From NCBI GenBank assembly GCA_965225955.1, contig CBDDBX010000023.1, forward strand, positions 1 through 64,000: a stretch of 64,000 bases of DNA. Direction: 5' to 3'. This DNA comes from CBDDBX01 sp965225955. Lineage in GTDB: Bacteria; Acidobacteriota; Aminicenantia; UBA2199. The translations under genes and the position numbers were made by a program. Below the pieces are notes generated by a model, which ran no database searches, was not told the DNA's origin, and saw only the letters and a list, made by a program, of their open reading frames with translations. Position 1 is the first letter of the stretch. Every line of letters begins with the position of its first letter. Below are positions 43,286 to 51,675 of the stretch, one piece after another.

Positions 43286-45211
43286 CTATTTTTTATCCAT
43301 ATCTTCGTATTCAGCGTCGATAACTTCGCCTTCTTCAGCATCTGTTTTTGTCTGTGATGCTGAATCCTGCTGAGCATTTTCCTCAGCTGGAGCTTCTTCA
43401 CCTTCAGGTGGAGCAGCATTTTTATAAAGCTCTGTAGAAAGTTTCTGACTTAACTCATTGATCTTCTCAATTTCAGCTGAAATACGATCATTGTCATCAC
43501 TTTCAGAAGCCTCTTTGGCATCTTTTACTGCCTTCTCAACTTCTGCAGTCATATCTTCTGGTAGCTTATCTTTATTTTCACTAACAAGCTTTTCTAGACC
43601 ATAAGCAAGCTGGTCCAGTTTGTTTTTGTTCTCTACAGCCTCTTTTTTCTTCTTATCTTCTTCTCTGTTTTTCTCAGCATCTTTTACCATCTGATCAATC
43701 TCTTCTTCTGAAAGACCACTTGATGATGTAATAGTAATTGCCTGCTGTTTCTTGGTACCCAGATCCTGAGCAGTAACATTCAGAATACCATTCGCATCTA
43801 TATCAAAGGTAACTTCAACCTGAGGAACTCCTCTTGGTGCTGGTGGAATTCCTGTAAGAGTGAATTTGCCAAGAGTTCTGTTATCTTTAGCCATCTCTCT
43901 TTCACCCTGCAGAACATGAATTTCAACACTTGCCTGATTATCATCAGCAGTTGTGAATGTTTCAGTTTTCTTTGTAGGGATTGTAGTATTCTTTTCAATG
44001 AGTTTATGACAGATTGAACCAAGAGTTTCAATACCAAGTGAAAGAGGTGTAACATCAAGAAGAAGAATATCTTTTGCTTCTCCCCCAAGAACACCACCCT
44101 GAATCGCTGCGCCTGAAGCAACAACTTCGTCAGGATTAACACCTTTACCAGGCTCTTTTCCAAAATACTCCTTAACCATCTGCTGAACAAGAGGAATTCT
44201 TGTTGAACCACCAACAAGGATAACTTCTTTAATATCAGATACAGATACGCCTGCATCTTTAACAGCAATCTTACAAGGCTCAAGTGAACGTTTGATGGTA
44301 TCACCTACAAGCTGTTCAAACTTTGATCTTGAAAGTTTCATAACAAGGTGCTTCGGACCTGAAGCATCTGCAGTGATAAAAGGCAGATTTATTTCAGTTT
44401 CAACTGTTGTTGAAAGTTCAATCTTAGCTTTTTCTGCTGATTCTTTAAGTCTCTGAAGAGCCATCTTATCTGCTGAAAGATCAATGCCCTGATCTTTTTT
44501 GAACTCTTCAATAATCCAGTTAATAAGTAACTGGTCAATATTATCACCACCAAGGTGAGTATCACCATTGGTTGATTTAACTTCTACAACATTTTCGCCA
44601 ATTTCAAGAATAGATACATCAAATGTACCACCACCGAAGTCATAAACAGCAATAAGCTGATCCTGCTTCTTATCCATACCATAAGCGAGTGCCGCTGCGG
44701 TAGGTTCATTAATAATACGTTTAACATCAAGACCGGCGATTTTACCAGCATCCTTGGTAGCCTGTCTCTGTGCATCATTAAAATACGCAGGAACAGTAAT
44801 AACTGCTTCAGTAACAGTTTCACCAAGATAATCTTCTGCAGCCTCTTTCAGCTTCTGCAGAACAAGAGCTGAAATTTCAGGTGCTGAATACTCTTTATCT
44901 CCAACACTTACTCTTGCACCATCTTTCGGACCCTTAACTACTTTATAAGGAACCATTTTGATCTCTTCAGCAACTTCTGAGTATCTGCGACCCATGAAGC
45001 GCTTGATTGAATATATTGTGTTCTCAGGATTTGTAACTGCCTGACGTTTCGCAACCTGACCAACCAGACGCTCACCATCTGCAGTGAATCCTACTACTGA
45101 AGGAGTTGTTCTTCCGCCTTCAGCATTCTGAATTACTTTTGCTTCACCTTTCTCCATAACTGAAACACAGGAGTTGGTTGTTCCTAAGTCGATACCTATT
45201 ATTTTACCCAT
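43286..45211 (-). CDS. dnaK: Molecular chaperone DnaK (Hsp70)
   Basis: Hsp70 chaperone of 641 residues. The nucleotide-binding domain starts MGKIIGIDLGTTNSCVSV and has VITVPAYFNDAQRQATKDAG, RIINEPTAAALAYG, VYDFGGGTFDVSIL and VGGSTRIPLVQ. The substrate-binding domain has DVTPLSLGIETLG, followed by a helical lid and an acidic tail (EGEVIDAEYED). The ATG at 45211 is preceded by GAGGAGGAT; the longer frame adds 19 unconserved residues. grpE, dnaJ and hrcA are not adjacent, and no CIRCE-type inverted repeat is seen in the upstream region. A consensus sigma-70 promoter drives it. Confidence 0.97.
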   Translation of the reverse strand: MGKIIGIDLGTTNSCVSVMEKGEAKVIQNAEGGRTTPSVVGFTADGERLVGQVAKRQAVTNPENTIYSIKRFMGRRYSEVAEEIKMVPYKVVKGPKDGARVSVGDKEYSAPEISALVLQKLKEAAEDYLGETVTEAVITVPAYFNDAQRQATKDAGKIAGLDVKRIINEPTAAALAYGMDKKQDQLIAVYDFGGGTFDVSILEIGENVVEVKSTNGDTHLGGDNIDQLLINWIIEEFKKDQGIDLSADKMALQRLKESAEKAKIELSTTVETEINLPFITADASGPKHLVMKLSRSKFEQLVGDTIKRSLEPCKIAVKDAGVSVSDIKEVILVGGSTRIPLVQQMVKEYFGKEPGKGVNPDEVVASGAAIQGGVLGGEAKDILLLDVTPLSLGIETLGSICHKLIEKNTTIPTKKTETFTTADDNQASVEIHVLQGEREMAKDNRTLGKFTLTGIPPAPRGVPQVEVTFDIDANGILNVTAQDLGTKKQQAITITSSSGLSEEEIDQMVKDAEKNREEDKKKKEAVENKNKLDQLAYGLEKLVSENKDKLPEDMTAEVEKAVKDAKEASESDDNDRISAEIEKINELSQKLSTELYKNAAPPEGEEAPAEENAQQDSASQTKTDAEEGEVIDAEYEDMDKK

Positions 45212-45245
45212 AAAATATCCTCCTCGATAAATAACTGATTCTACT

Positions 45246-45273
45246 ATTATACTCAAATTAAACCCCATGTCAA
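45246..45273 (-). promoter_or_regulatory. Sigma-70 promoter of dnaK
   Basis: Minus strand TTGACA (plus 45268-45273) and TATAAT (plus 45246-45251) are both perfect hexamers, 16 bp apart. The predicted transcript start is about 25 nt before the dnaK ATG. No CIRCE element is seen around it. Confidence 0.75.
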
Positions 45274-45337
45274 CAAGTGACTAAAACTTTATAAAATAAA
45301 TGTGAGTCATTCACTATCAAGTTTCACAAAAAAGAAT

Positions 45338-45855
45338 ACAAAGAACACTAGCTGCTAACTTAAGGCTTATTGGACTTTCTAAGACCACCCCGCCTGGAGT
45401 ACCAGGCACCCCTCCTTATTACAGCCATATTTACGAATTATAATCTCAGAATTTTGCCCATAATTTATAAGTCGCCAGAACAATTTGTGATGGAAAGGAG
45501 GGGATTTTTGCTATTCAGCAGCAATTTGTGCAGCTATCTTATCAGGTGAACAGCAATTTTTAAACTTACTCCTTATGAATCAGCAGTAACTGTTTAAGAC
45601 AAACAGAAATCCCCTCCTTTACGCACACAACTGTATTGGCGAATCACCTTATTTAAAAATCAGATGGAAAACTCATAGTTCGTAAAACATCAAAAATCAA
45701 GGAGGGGGGGCAGCAAACTGAGAGCTTTAGCGAATCAGTGTAGCTGGCGGGGTGGTCCCGAAAAGTACTATAACATTTAGAATAAAATCTGATTGAGCAA
45801 AAAATGCTTAAGCTAGTGGCGTTCCTGCCTGCCTATATTTGTCTTTGTTCTTTGT
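45338..45855. repeat. Gene-free stretch of nested inverted repeats
   Basis: The 690-bp gap between dnaK and the propeller/AraC gene holds no credible gene but is full of paired inverted words in nested order. ACAAAGAACA (45338-45347) pairs with 45846-45855; CACTAGCT (45346-45353) with 45811-45818; GACCACCCCGCC (45383-45394) with 45746-45757; CCCCTCCTT (45409-45417) with 45699-45707. Inside, AAAGGAGGGGATTT (45494-45507) pairs with 45607-45620. Arm spacing differs between sides, as in a decayed palindromic element. I suspect the remains of a palindromic mobile element; no transposase or other ORF is left inside it. Confidence 0.7.
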
Positions 45856-45901
45856 GCCCTTATAAGCACGGATTGATTAATGATTACAATATCTTAGTGA
45901 G

Positions 45902-48634
45902 CTATTCAGCAGTATTTCCACGGTTTTTTCTGTACTCGGAGGGGGTGACGCCAGTGAATTTTCTGAAGGCTCTGTTAAATGATGGTTTTGAGTTGAACCC
46001 TGCATCATAAGCTATATCAAGAATTGACTGATCTTTAAACTCTGCATTTACAAGCTTATCTTTTGCCTCATTAATTCTCCAGGAATTTACAAGATCTGTA
46101 AAACTTACACCAAGACACTCATTTACTACAAAGGAGAGCTGGTGAGTAGTGATCTTCAACTTCCCTGCAAAGCTCTTGAGAGAGAGTTCAGGATCTCTGT
46201 ATATATATTTATTTCGCATCATTTCTTCTATTTTATCTGCCAGTTCACGATCTGCAGGAGCTATATCAACCACACTTACACTCTCTTCCTGAGAGGAACT
46301 GTTTCTGGAGTTAATTTCCACAAGTACCGATTTCTTTTTCCTTACTCCCCAGATAACAAGAGCTGCAAGAAAAAGAGCTGCAAAAATTCCAATTACTACA
46401 ACTTTTGTATCAGTACCTTTAACGGTAAACCTGAAACTATCACCAAACTGATTAAGAACACCATCACTGTTTCGTGCTCTTACTTTGAACACATACTCTC
46501 CCACAGGAAGTCCTCTGTATTCAACAAACCTCTTCTGCCTCATACCCAGCACATTCCAGGTTTTATCATAGCCTTCCAGTTTATAATAAAAACGATTCTT
46601 TTCAGGAGCCACAAAAGAAGTTGCTGTAAACCTGAACCCCACAATATCAAGCTTATAGAATTCAGGCAGAACTTCAGGTCTGACAGATGTACGATTAACC
46701 TGCACTTCCTCAACAATTACCGGGGAGGGAAGTTTATTAAGCTTAATATCTTCCACTTCTACAACAGAAACACCTTTCTTGGTAGCAAACCAGAGGCCTT
46801 TACGTGGAATAATTGCTATTGAGTTCTTTGGAGCCCAGCTGCATTCAGAACTTTTCATCCCCTGAGATACTCCATAAACAATACTTCTTACCCCATCCCC
46901 CTCAGCAGCACTAACCAGATCACTTCTCTTCACCCTGATAGCACCATTATCACTACTTACCCATAAGTAGCCCAGTCTATCTTCCACAATCTGATACATA
47001 GTAAGACTATCTACATTAAGAAAACCTCTTTTCATAACAGGTTTACCACCTTTCATGAAGCCAATCTTATTAAGAGAGGTTCCCATCCAGACAACTCCCT
47101 CCTTATCTTCATAAAGACAGGAAATTCCCGGAGTTTTATGACTGGCAACCAGCTTGTCTCCTTTGTATATTTCCAGAAGCCCCATACCTGCTATATATAA
47201 TTTTCTATCTGACGAATAACATATGTCTTCAATCTGGCTACCTGCTATAGCAGATTTTTCACACACCGGCCTGAATTTTTTACCATCAAATCTGATTACC
47301 CCATCATTATCCACGACAAAAACTTCACCATCTTCTCCGCAAACAACAATATGAGCCACATTTCCACGTACACCTTTCCGAGTACTGAAACTTTTCACTT
47401 TACCATCTTTAAGTCTCAGTAATCCTTCACCAATAGTTCCGAACCACAATGCATCGTCACTACCTTGTGCTATTGCAGCAACAACAACCCTGAACCTGCC
47501 ACCATTTTGCACAGGTGTATATTTACCACCTTCATATAGAAAAACCCCTCCATGACCTGAAGCCATGTAGATCTTACCAGCCTTATCCTGAAACAGAGCA
47601 TTAACTACCATTCCTCCGGCAACATTTTCAATATTCCTGAATACTCCGTCTGTCAGAAGCTTCAGGCCTCCTCCATCGGTTCCAACCCAGAGATTATGCT
47701 CTCTGTCTTCAAATATTGACAGTATGTAATTATTAAAAAGATATTTACCTATATCTATATTTCCAGCAAAATCTGCCCTTATGCGATTAAGACCATTAAT
47801 TGTCCCAACCCAAAGATAACCTTCCACAGATTCACAGATTGCAACAATATCATTCCGGTTCAGGCCTTCTGATTCAGTAACCGTTCTGAAAACTCCATTA
47901 CGATATCTCAGTAACCCACGGCTGGTTCCAATCCACATATCCCCATTAATATCTTCATGCAGTGAACGTATCAGCGCACCATTCATATCCCCGGGAAGCA
48001 ATACTCTTTCAAATCCACCTTCTCCCAGTTTGTAAATACCATCAGTGTAAGTAGATACCCAGATTACACCTTTATTGTCCTCAATAATTCCATTAACAGA
48101 TATCAGAGCTCCATTACTGCTTATTGTCTGCTTTAAGATCCGTTCCCCGGCAATTTTATAAGCCCCATCACTGGTTCCAAACCAGAGATTCCCGAATGAA
48201 TCCTGAAGAATCGATCCAACAGATATGCCCGGCTCATCACTGCCTCCGAAAATACGTTCAAAATTTCTGTTCTTATACTTAATAAGACCTGTTGATGTAC
48301 CAACCCACAGATTTCCGCTATTATCTACATAGAGTGCGTTTATAGCTCCCTTTATTCCCTGAACTTCAGAATTCTCAAAAAGCTCGAATCTTACTCCGTC
48401 AAATCGGGCCAGTCCTTTTTTGGTTCCTACCCAGATATAACCATCAGGTGTCTGAACAATATCTGTAACAGAATCTGAGGGTAAGCCGGAATATGTACCC
48501 CATTCAGTAATAAGAGCATTTTTCTGTCTGTTTTCTATAGGGAAACCGTTTAAATCTGAAGAGAGAGAAAAAAGTATGCAAAGGTAACCAATCATTACAG
48601 TAAACAACCCTGCCATGCGCCTGTAACTCTTCAT
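45902..48634 (-). CDS. Membrane-anchored beta-propeller sensor with AraC-type DNA-binding domain
   Basis: A 910-residue regulator. After an N-terminal signal/anchor segment come repeated propeller blades with the GYIWVGTKKGLARF, GNLWVGTSTGLIKY and GDMWIGTSRGLLRY pattern of Reg_prop domains (about 40-640). A Y_Y_Y-type domain follows, with FYYKLEGYDKTW and GEYVFKVRARNSDG, then one transmembrane helix (about 742-762). The cytoplasmic part is an AraC helix-turn-helix domain (SLKSFAGKLKITTHQLS; ILDIAYDAGFNSKPSFN; GVTPSEYRKNR). No histidine kinase or receiver domain lies between, unlike hybrid two-component regulators of this type. It probably senses an extracytoplasmic ligand and controls genes directly; no target is evident nearby. 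Confidence 0.9.
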   Translation of the reverse strand: MKSYRRMAGLFTVMIGYLCILFSLSSDLNGFPIENRQKNALITEWGTYSGLPSDSVTDIVQTPDGYIWVGTKKGLARFDGVRFELFENSEVQGIKGAINALYVDNSGNLWVGTSTGLIKYKNRNFERIFGGSDEPGISVGSILQDSFGNLWFGTSDGAYKIAGERILKQTISSNGALISVNGIIEDNKGVIWVSTYTDGIYKLGEGGFERVLLPGDMNGALIRSLHEDINGDMWIGTSRGLLRYRNGVFRTVTESEGLNRNDIVAICESVEGYLWVGTINGLNRIRADFAGNIDIGKYLFNNYILSIFEDREHNLWVGTDGGGLKLLTDGVFRNIENVAGGMVVNALFQDKAGKIYMASGHGGVFLYEGGKYTPVQNGGRFRVVVAAIAQGSDDALWFGTIGEGLLRLKDGKVKSFSTRKGVRGNVAHIVVCGEDGEVFVVDNDGVIRFDGKKFRPVCEKSAIAGSQIEDICYSSDRKLYIAGMGLLEIYKGDKLVASHKTPGISCLYEDKEGVVWMGTSLNKIGFMKGGKPVMKRGFLNVDSLTMYQIVEDRLGYLWVSSDNGAIRVKRSDLVSAAEGDGVRSIVYGVSQGMKSSECSWAPKNSIAIIPRKGLWFATKKGVSVVEVEDIKLNKLPSPVIVEEVQVNRTSVRPEVLPEFYKLDIVGFRFTATSFVAPEKNRFYYKLEGYDKTWNVLGMRQKRFVEYRGLPVGEYVFKVRARNSDGVLNQFGDSFRFTVKGTDTKVVVIGIFAALFLAALVIWGVRKKKSVLVEINSRNSSSQEESVSVVDIAPADRELADKIEEMMRNKYIYRDPELSLKSFAGKLKITTHQLSFVVNECLGVSFTDLVNSWRINEAKDKLVNAEFKDQSILDIAYDAGFNSKPSFNRAFRKFTGVTPSEYRKNRGNTAE

Positions 48635-48680
48635 CACTAAACTACTTCTTTAGCCCTCATTATCTATTATTGTACAGTCT

Positions 48681-48710
48681 ATTATATATGCTTACATCCT
48701 TTAACTGCAA
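48681..48710 (-). promoter_or_regulatory. Candidate promoter of the propeller/AraC gene
   Basis: Minus strand TTGCAG (plus 48705-48710) and TATAAT (plus 48681-48686) are 18 bp apart. The start would be about 40 nt before the ATG. The -10 is perfect, the -35 matches four of six bases. Confidence 0.5.
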
Positions 48711-48773
48711 GCAACTTTACCCCATAATTCCGTCATTAAAGCATATATGCAGCTACAGACAGTGTCCTTCATA

Positions 48774-48802
48774 TTGAAGAAACAGCTTTTTTACTTTAAA
48801 AT
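48774..48802 (+). promoter_or_regulatory. Candidate promoter of lipA
   Basis: TTGAAG (48774-48779) and TAAAAT (48797-48802) are 17 bp apart, about 25 nt upstream of the lipA start. It is back to back with the promoter of the divergent regulator gene. Confidence 0.55.
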
Positions 48803-48833
48803 ATGATATTTTACTGAATATGGAGTGAGCAAA

Positions 48834-49682
48834 TTGTCTGGATCAAAAATAAAAATTAATAAATTTAATCGAACAGAATACAAGAAAACTCTGGATCTGA
48901 TCAGAGCCAACAATCTATGCACAGTGTGTATTGAAGCTAACTGTCCCAACCGCTATGAATGTTTTTCTCAAAAAACCGCCACATTCATGATTCTTGGGGA
49001 AGTGTGCTCCCGCAACTGCAAGTACTGTAATGTTACAGGAGGCACTCCAAAACCTGTTGATCCTTCAGAACCAGTCAGAATAGCAGAAACAGTTAAAACC
49101 ATGGATCTTAGTTTTGCTGTCATAACCTGCGTTACAAGAGATGACCTAAGGGACGGAGGAGCCGGGCACTTTGTTAATGTAGTCAATGCAATCAGAGAGA
49201 AGCAGGATTGTGGCATTGAGCTTCTTATTTCTGACCTCAACGGAAACTGGGGAGCTCTGAAACAGATTCTTGATGTAAAACCGGAAATACTGAACCATAA
49301 CATAGAAGTTGTCAGAGACATCTTCCCTTTACTAAGACCTATGGGGAATTATGAACAATCCCTGGAACTTTTAAGAGAAGCAAAAAAGATTTCACCGGAA
49401 CAGGTTACAAAATCCGGCTTGATGGTAGGGTTAGGTGAAACTCATCAGCAGATTTCTGATACACTAACTGACCTTCTTGAAACAGGTTGTGAAATAGTAA
49501 CAATAGGTCAGTATCTTCAGCCTTCAAAAGAACATGCTCCTGTAGTAAAATATTATACAGATGAGGAGTTTGAAAATTTGAAAAAAGTAGCTCTGGAAAT
49601 GGGATTCAGTAAAGTTGAATCCGGCAAACTGGTGAGAAGTTCGTATCACGCCGGAGAAACAGCCAGAGCTCCGGGAGAATAA
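48834..49682 (+). CDS. lipA: Lipoyl synthase
   Basis: Radical SAM enzyme of 282 residues that inserts two sulfurs into octanoyl groups on lipoyl domains. The auxiliary cluster cysteines are Cys32, Cys37 and Cys43 (VCIEANCPNRYEC), the radical SAM cysteines Cys58, Cys62 and Cys65 (VCSRNCKYC), and the late serine ligand lies in LVRSSYHAGE. TATFMILGEVC and VTRDDLRDGGAGHF are also diagnostic. The preferred start is TTG at 48834 with GGAG 8 nt upstream; a GTG at 48825 overlaps that ribosome site and is less likely. No lipB or lplA is adjacent. Confidence 0.94.
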   Translation: MSGSKIKINKFNRTEYKKTLDLIRANNLCTVCIEANCPNRYECFSQKTATFMILGEVCSRNCKYCNVTGGTPKPVDPSEPVRIAETVKTMDLSFAVITCVTRDDLRDGGAGHFVNVVNAIREKQDCGIELLISDLNGNWGALKQILDVKPEILNHNIEVVRDIFPLLRPMGNYEQSLELLREAKKISPEQVTKSGLMVGLGETHQQISDTLTDLLETGCEIVTIGQYLQPSKEHAPVVKYYTDEEFENLKKVALEMGFSKVESGKLVRSSYHAGETARAPGE

Positions 49683-49683
49683 C

Positions 49684-50454
49684 TTGATACCCAAAACAGT
49701 ACTGTTTCTGCTTGTTATACTATTTACTTTTAATATTTCTGCCTGTGCAGCTGCTGAAAAGAAACTGAAATACAAAGTATTAAACAGATATCCTCACGAC
49801 ACTACAGCCTTTACTCAGGGCCTCTTCTATCACAAAGGCCATCTATACGAAAGTACTGGTCAGCACGGCCACTCAAGTATGAGAAAGGTCGAGATAAAAA
49901 CAGGCAGAGTTCTACAGATAATATCCCTTCCTGATATTACTTTTGGTGAGGGAGCTACGATATCAGGTCAGCGTATATACCAACTAACATGGCACTCGGG
50001 TATTGCTCTTATCTACGAATCTGATTCTCTATCCCCTGCAGGAAGTATAAAATATCCTGAGAGATTTGAAGGCTGGGGAATAACATCCTATAAAAACAAC
50101 CTCTATATAAGTGACGGAAGCAACAGGTTACGCATCATAGAGCCTTCCGGTTTCTCTATCAGACGCTATCTGAAAGTTACAAGATCAGGCAATCCTTTAT
50201 ACTATATAAATGAACTTGAAGCAGTTGGTAACCACATCTATGCAAACATATGGCAAAGCACCGAGATTGTAAAGATTAACCCTCAGTCCGGTAAAGTAAC
50301 TGCTTCTGTGGATCTAAAAGCTCTTGTACCTTCTATTCACAAAGGACACCCTGACAACGTTCTGAATGGTATTGCATGGAATTCTGCAAAAGGGACTTTT
50401 TATATAACAGGCAAAAAATGGAACACTCTTTATGAAATAGAGATATCAGACTAG
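49684..50454 (+). CDS. Glutaminyl-peptide cyclotransferase-like lipoprotein
   Basis: A 256-residue protein of the bacterial/plant-type glutaminyl cyclase family (PF05096), a five-bladed propeller that turns N-terminal Gln into pyroglutamate. Family blocks are NRYPHDTTAFTQGLFY, YESTGQHGHSSMRKVE, QLTWHSGIALIYE, GWGITSYKNNLYISDG, LEAVGNHIYANIW and LNGIAWN. The N-terminus MIPKTVLFLLVILF then NISAC looks like a lipoprotein signal with Cys about residue 21. The start is TTG, with GGGAG 7 nt before it, one base after the lipA stop codon, so translation is probably coupled. Expected in the periplasm or on the outer surface. Confidence 0.85.
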   Translation: MIPKTVLFLLVILFTFNISACAAAEKKLKYKVLNRYPHDTTAFTQGLFYHKGHLYESTGQHGHSSMRKVEIKTGRVLQIISLPDITFGEGATISGQRIYQLTWHSGIALIYESDSLSPAGSIKYPERFEGWGITSYKNNLYISDGSNRLRIIEPSGFSIRRYLKVTRSGNPLYYINELEAVGNHIYANIWQSTEIVKINPQSGKVTASVDLKALVPSIHKGHPDNVLNGIAWNSAKGTFYITGKKWNTLYEIEISD

Positions 50455-50462
50455 AACTATCA

Positions 50463-50675
50463 TCAGCCTTCAATTATAGCCAAAGCATCCTCAGCCATCT
50501 CTTCAGGCACAAAAACTGCGACTTCAGCAAGACCATTAAGAGTTATGTTCATAATAACTCCGATAGATTCATATCTCAGCAAACAGGGAATTTCCGCTGA
50601 CTCAAGCCGGGTTTTAATTAACTCAGCTTCCACCATATTACTTACAACATAAACTTTAGTAAAACCTTCTGACAT
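50463..50675 (-). CDS. DUF2007-like small protein
   Basis: A 70-residue protein starting MSEGFTKVYVVSNMVEAEL, with KTRLESAEIPCLLR and a C-terminal VFVPEEMAEDALAII. The alpha/beta pattern (strand, helix, strand with AEIPC, then VPEE..DAL) matches DUF2007 (PF09413), a putative signal-transducing fold related to PII-like or ACT-type modules. It is the last gene of the flagellar operon, 12 bp after the flbB gene, and converges on the cyclase gene only 8 bp away. A role in flagellar function is suggested only by position. Confidence 0.75.
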   Translation of the reverse strand: MSEGFTKVYVVSNMVEAELIKTRLESAEIPCLLRYESIGVIMNITLNGLAEVAVFVPEEMAEDALAIIEG

Positions 50676-50687
50676 ACTAATAGATAT

Positions 50688-51227
50688 CTACTGTTTCTGT
50701 TTTTTTTCAACTTTATAGTAATCCAGCACCTTCTTGGCAAGTATAGCTGCATTATCCGGCTCCAGTACTATCATTGCGTTCAGCACTTCTCCAGCCTTTT
50801 CTCCAGGCAAACGTCTCATAAGCCGGGCTACCTGAACCGGATCTTTTTTATACAGATCAAGAATCAATCTGGCTGCCTGCTCTGCGTCTACAGTTTCATA
50901 AGTTTCAATTATCTGTTTATCAAAACTCAGGTCATCAATCTTTTTCTGCAGAGCCTTCTCTCTGTTTTCTATCTCTTTAAGTCCTTTCTGATTATCTTTG
51001 TTCTTTTTTTCCAGATCTTTTTCAAAAAGCACAAGACGCCTCTCCCTCTCATCCTGCTTCTGCTTCTGTTTCACAAGTACATCTTTCTCTTTTTTCAGAG
51101 CATCAATCATTTTTTTCAGATCCTGATTCTTATCAGGTGCAAAAGCGTCTGCTCTTTTCTCCAGAGAAACAAGTAACCCAAGGGTTATAATAATCGAACT
51201 AACAAAAAATGCCCATTTTTTATTCAT
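50688..51227 (-). CDS. flbB: Flagellar protein FlbB / MotE-like periplasmic protein
   Basis: A 179-residue protein with an N-terminal membrane helix (WAFFVSSIIITLGLLVSL), a long charged coiled coil (about 35-105) and a C-terminal MgtE-N-like domain (EQAARLILDLYKKDPVQV, then MRRLPGEKAGEVLNAM). This layout matches FlbB/MotE-type proteins, which in spirochaetes act in the collar around the motor and help stator assembly. The ATG at 51227 has AAGG upstream; a GTG at 51236 is an alternative. It overlaps fliJ by 8 bp and is encoded in the order usual for spirochaetes. Confidence 0.82.
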   Translation of the reverse strand: MNKKWAFFVSSIIITLGLLVSLEKRADAFAPDKNQDLKKMIDALKKEKDVLVKQKQKQDERERRLVLFEKDLEKKNKDNQKGLKEIENREKALQKKIDDLSFDKQIIETYETVDAEQAARLILDLYKKDPVQVARLMRRLPGEKAGEVLNAMIVLEPDNAAILAKKVLDYYKVEKKQKQ

Positions 51228-51675
51228 GTTTCGCACCTTCTCTTATACTTTTACCAATAAACAGTTCATCAAGGAAAGCCTGCTCCTCTTTCTCCATCGC
51301 TTTCTTATGTTCAGCTTTCTTTTTCTCTTTCAACTTTCTTATTATCTCTGCGTCTTTTCTTTTATTCTGCCACTCTTTCAGCTTTTCTGCTGCTTCCCGT
51401 CTCAGTTTTACAACTACTTCATCCTGTTTTCTTATCAGAACTTTAAGCTGCCCTCCAGCCATTTCCATCAACATATATTCATCCGGCTTTATAACTGAAC
51501 CGGCCTCTCTCTGCACACCTGCATATACCATCTCTCTTTTTTTTATGAGAGCTTCAAGCTTCTCCATTCCTTCGTTCAGAATACGGAGTGCTTCTCTGTA
51601 CTCATTCTTTGCAATATCTTCAAGCATCTCTCTGTATTTGAGAGCTGTTTCAAGCTTAAAAACAAATTTCTTCAT
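51220..51675 (-). CDS. fliJ: Flagellar export protein FliJ
   Basis: A 151-residue, almost fully helical protein (KFVFKLETALKYREMLE at the start, then heptad-rich Lys/Glu segments). FliJ is a general chaperone-like stalk of the flagellar type III export gate and binds the FliI ATPase ring. Sequence conservation in FliJ is low; identification rests on the coiled-coil pattern, the size, and its place between fliI and flbB with a 4-bp overlap (ATGA) with fliI. Confidence 0.85.
   Translation of the reverse strand: MKKFVFKLETALKYREMLEDIAKNEYREALRILNEGMEKLEALIKKREMVYAGVQREAGSVIKPDEYMLMEMAGGQLKVLIRKQDEVVVKLRREAAEKLKEWQNKRKDAEIIRKLKEKKKAEHKKAMEKEEQAFLDELFIGKSIREGAKHE

Noticed and set aside
45804..46010. 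68-residue rightward frame in the dnaK-AraC gap
   Set aside because: It runs into the antisense of the AraC domain, has no ribosome site and no similarity I recognise.
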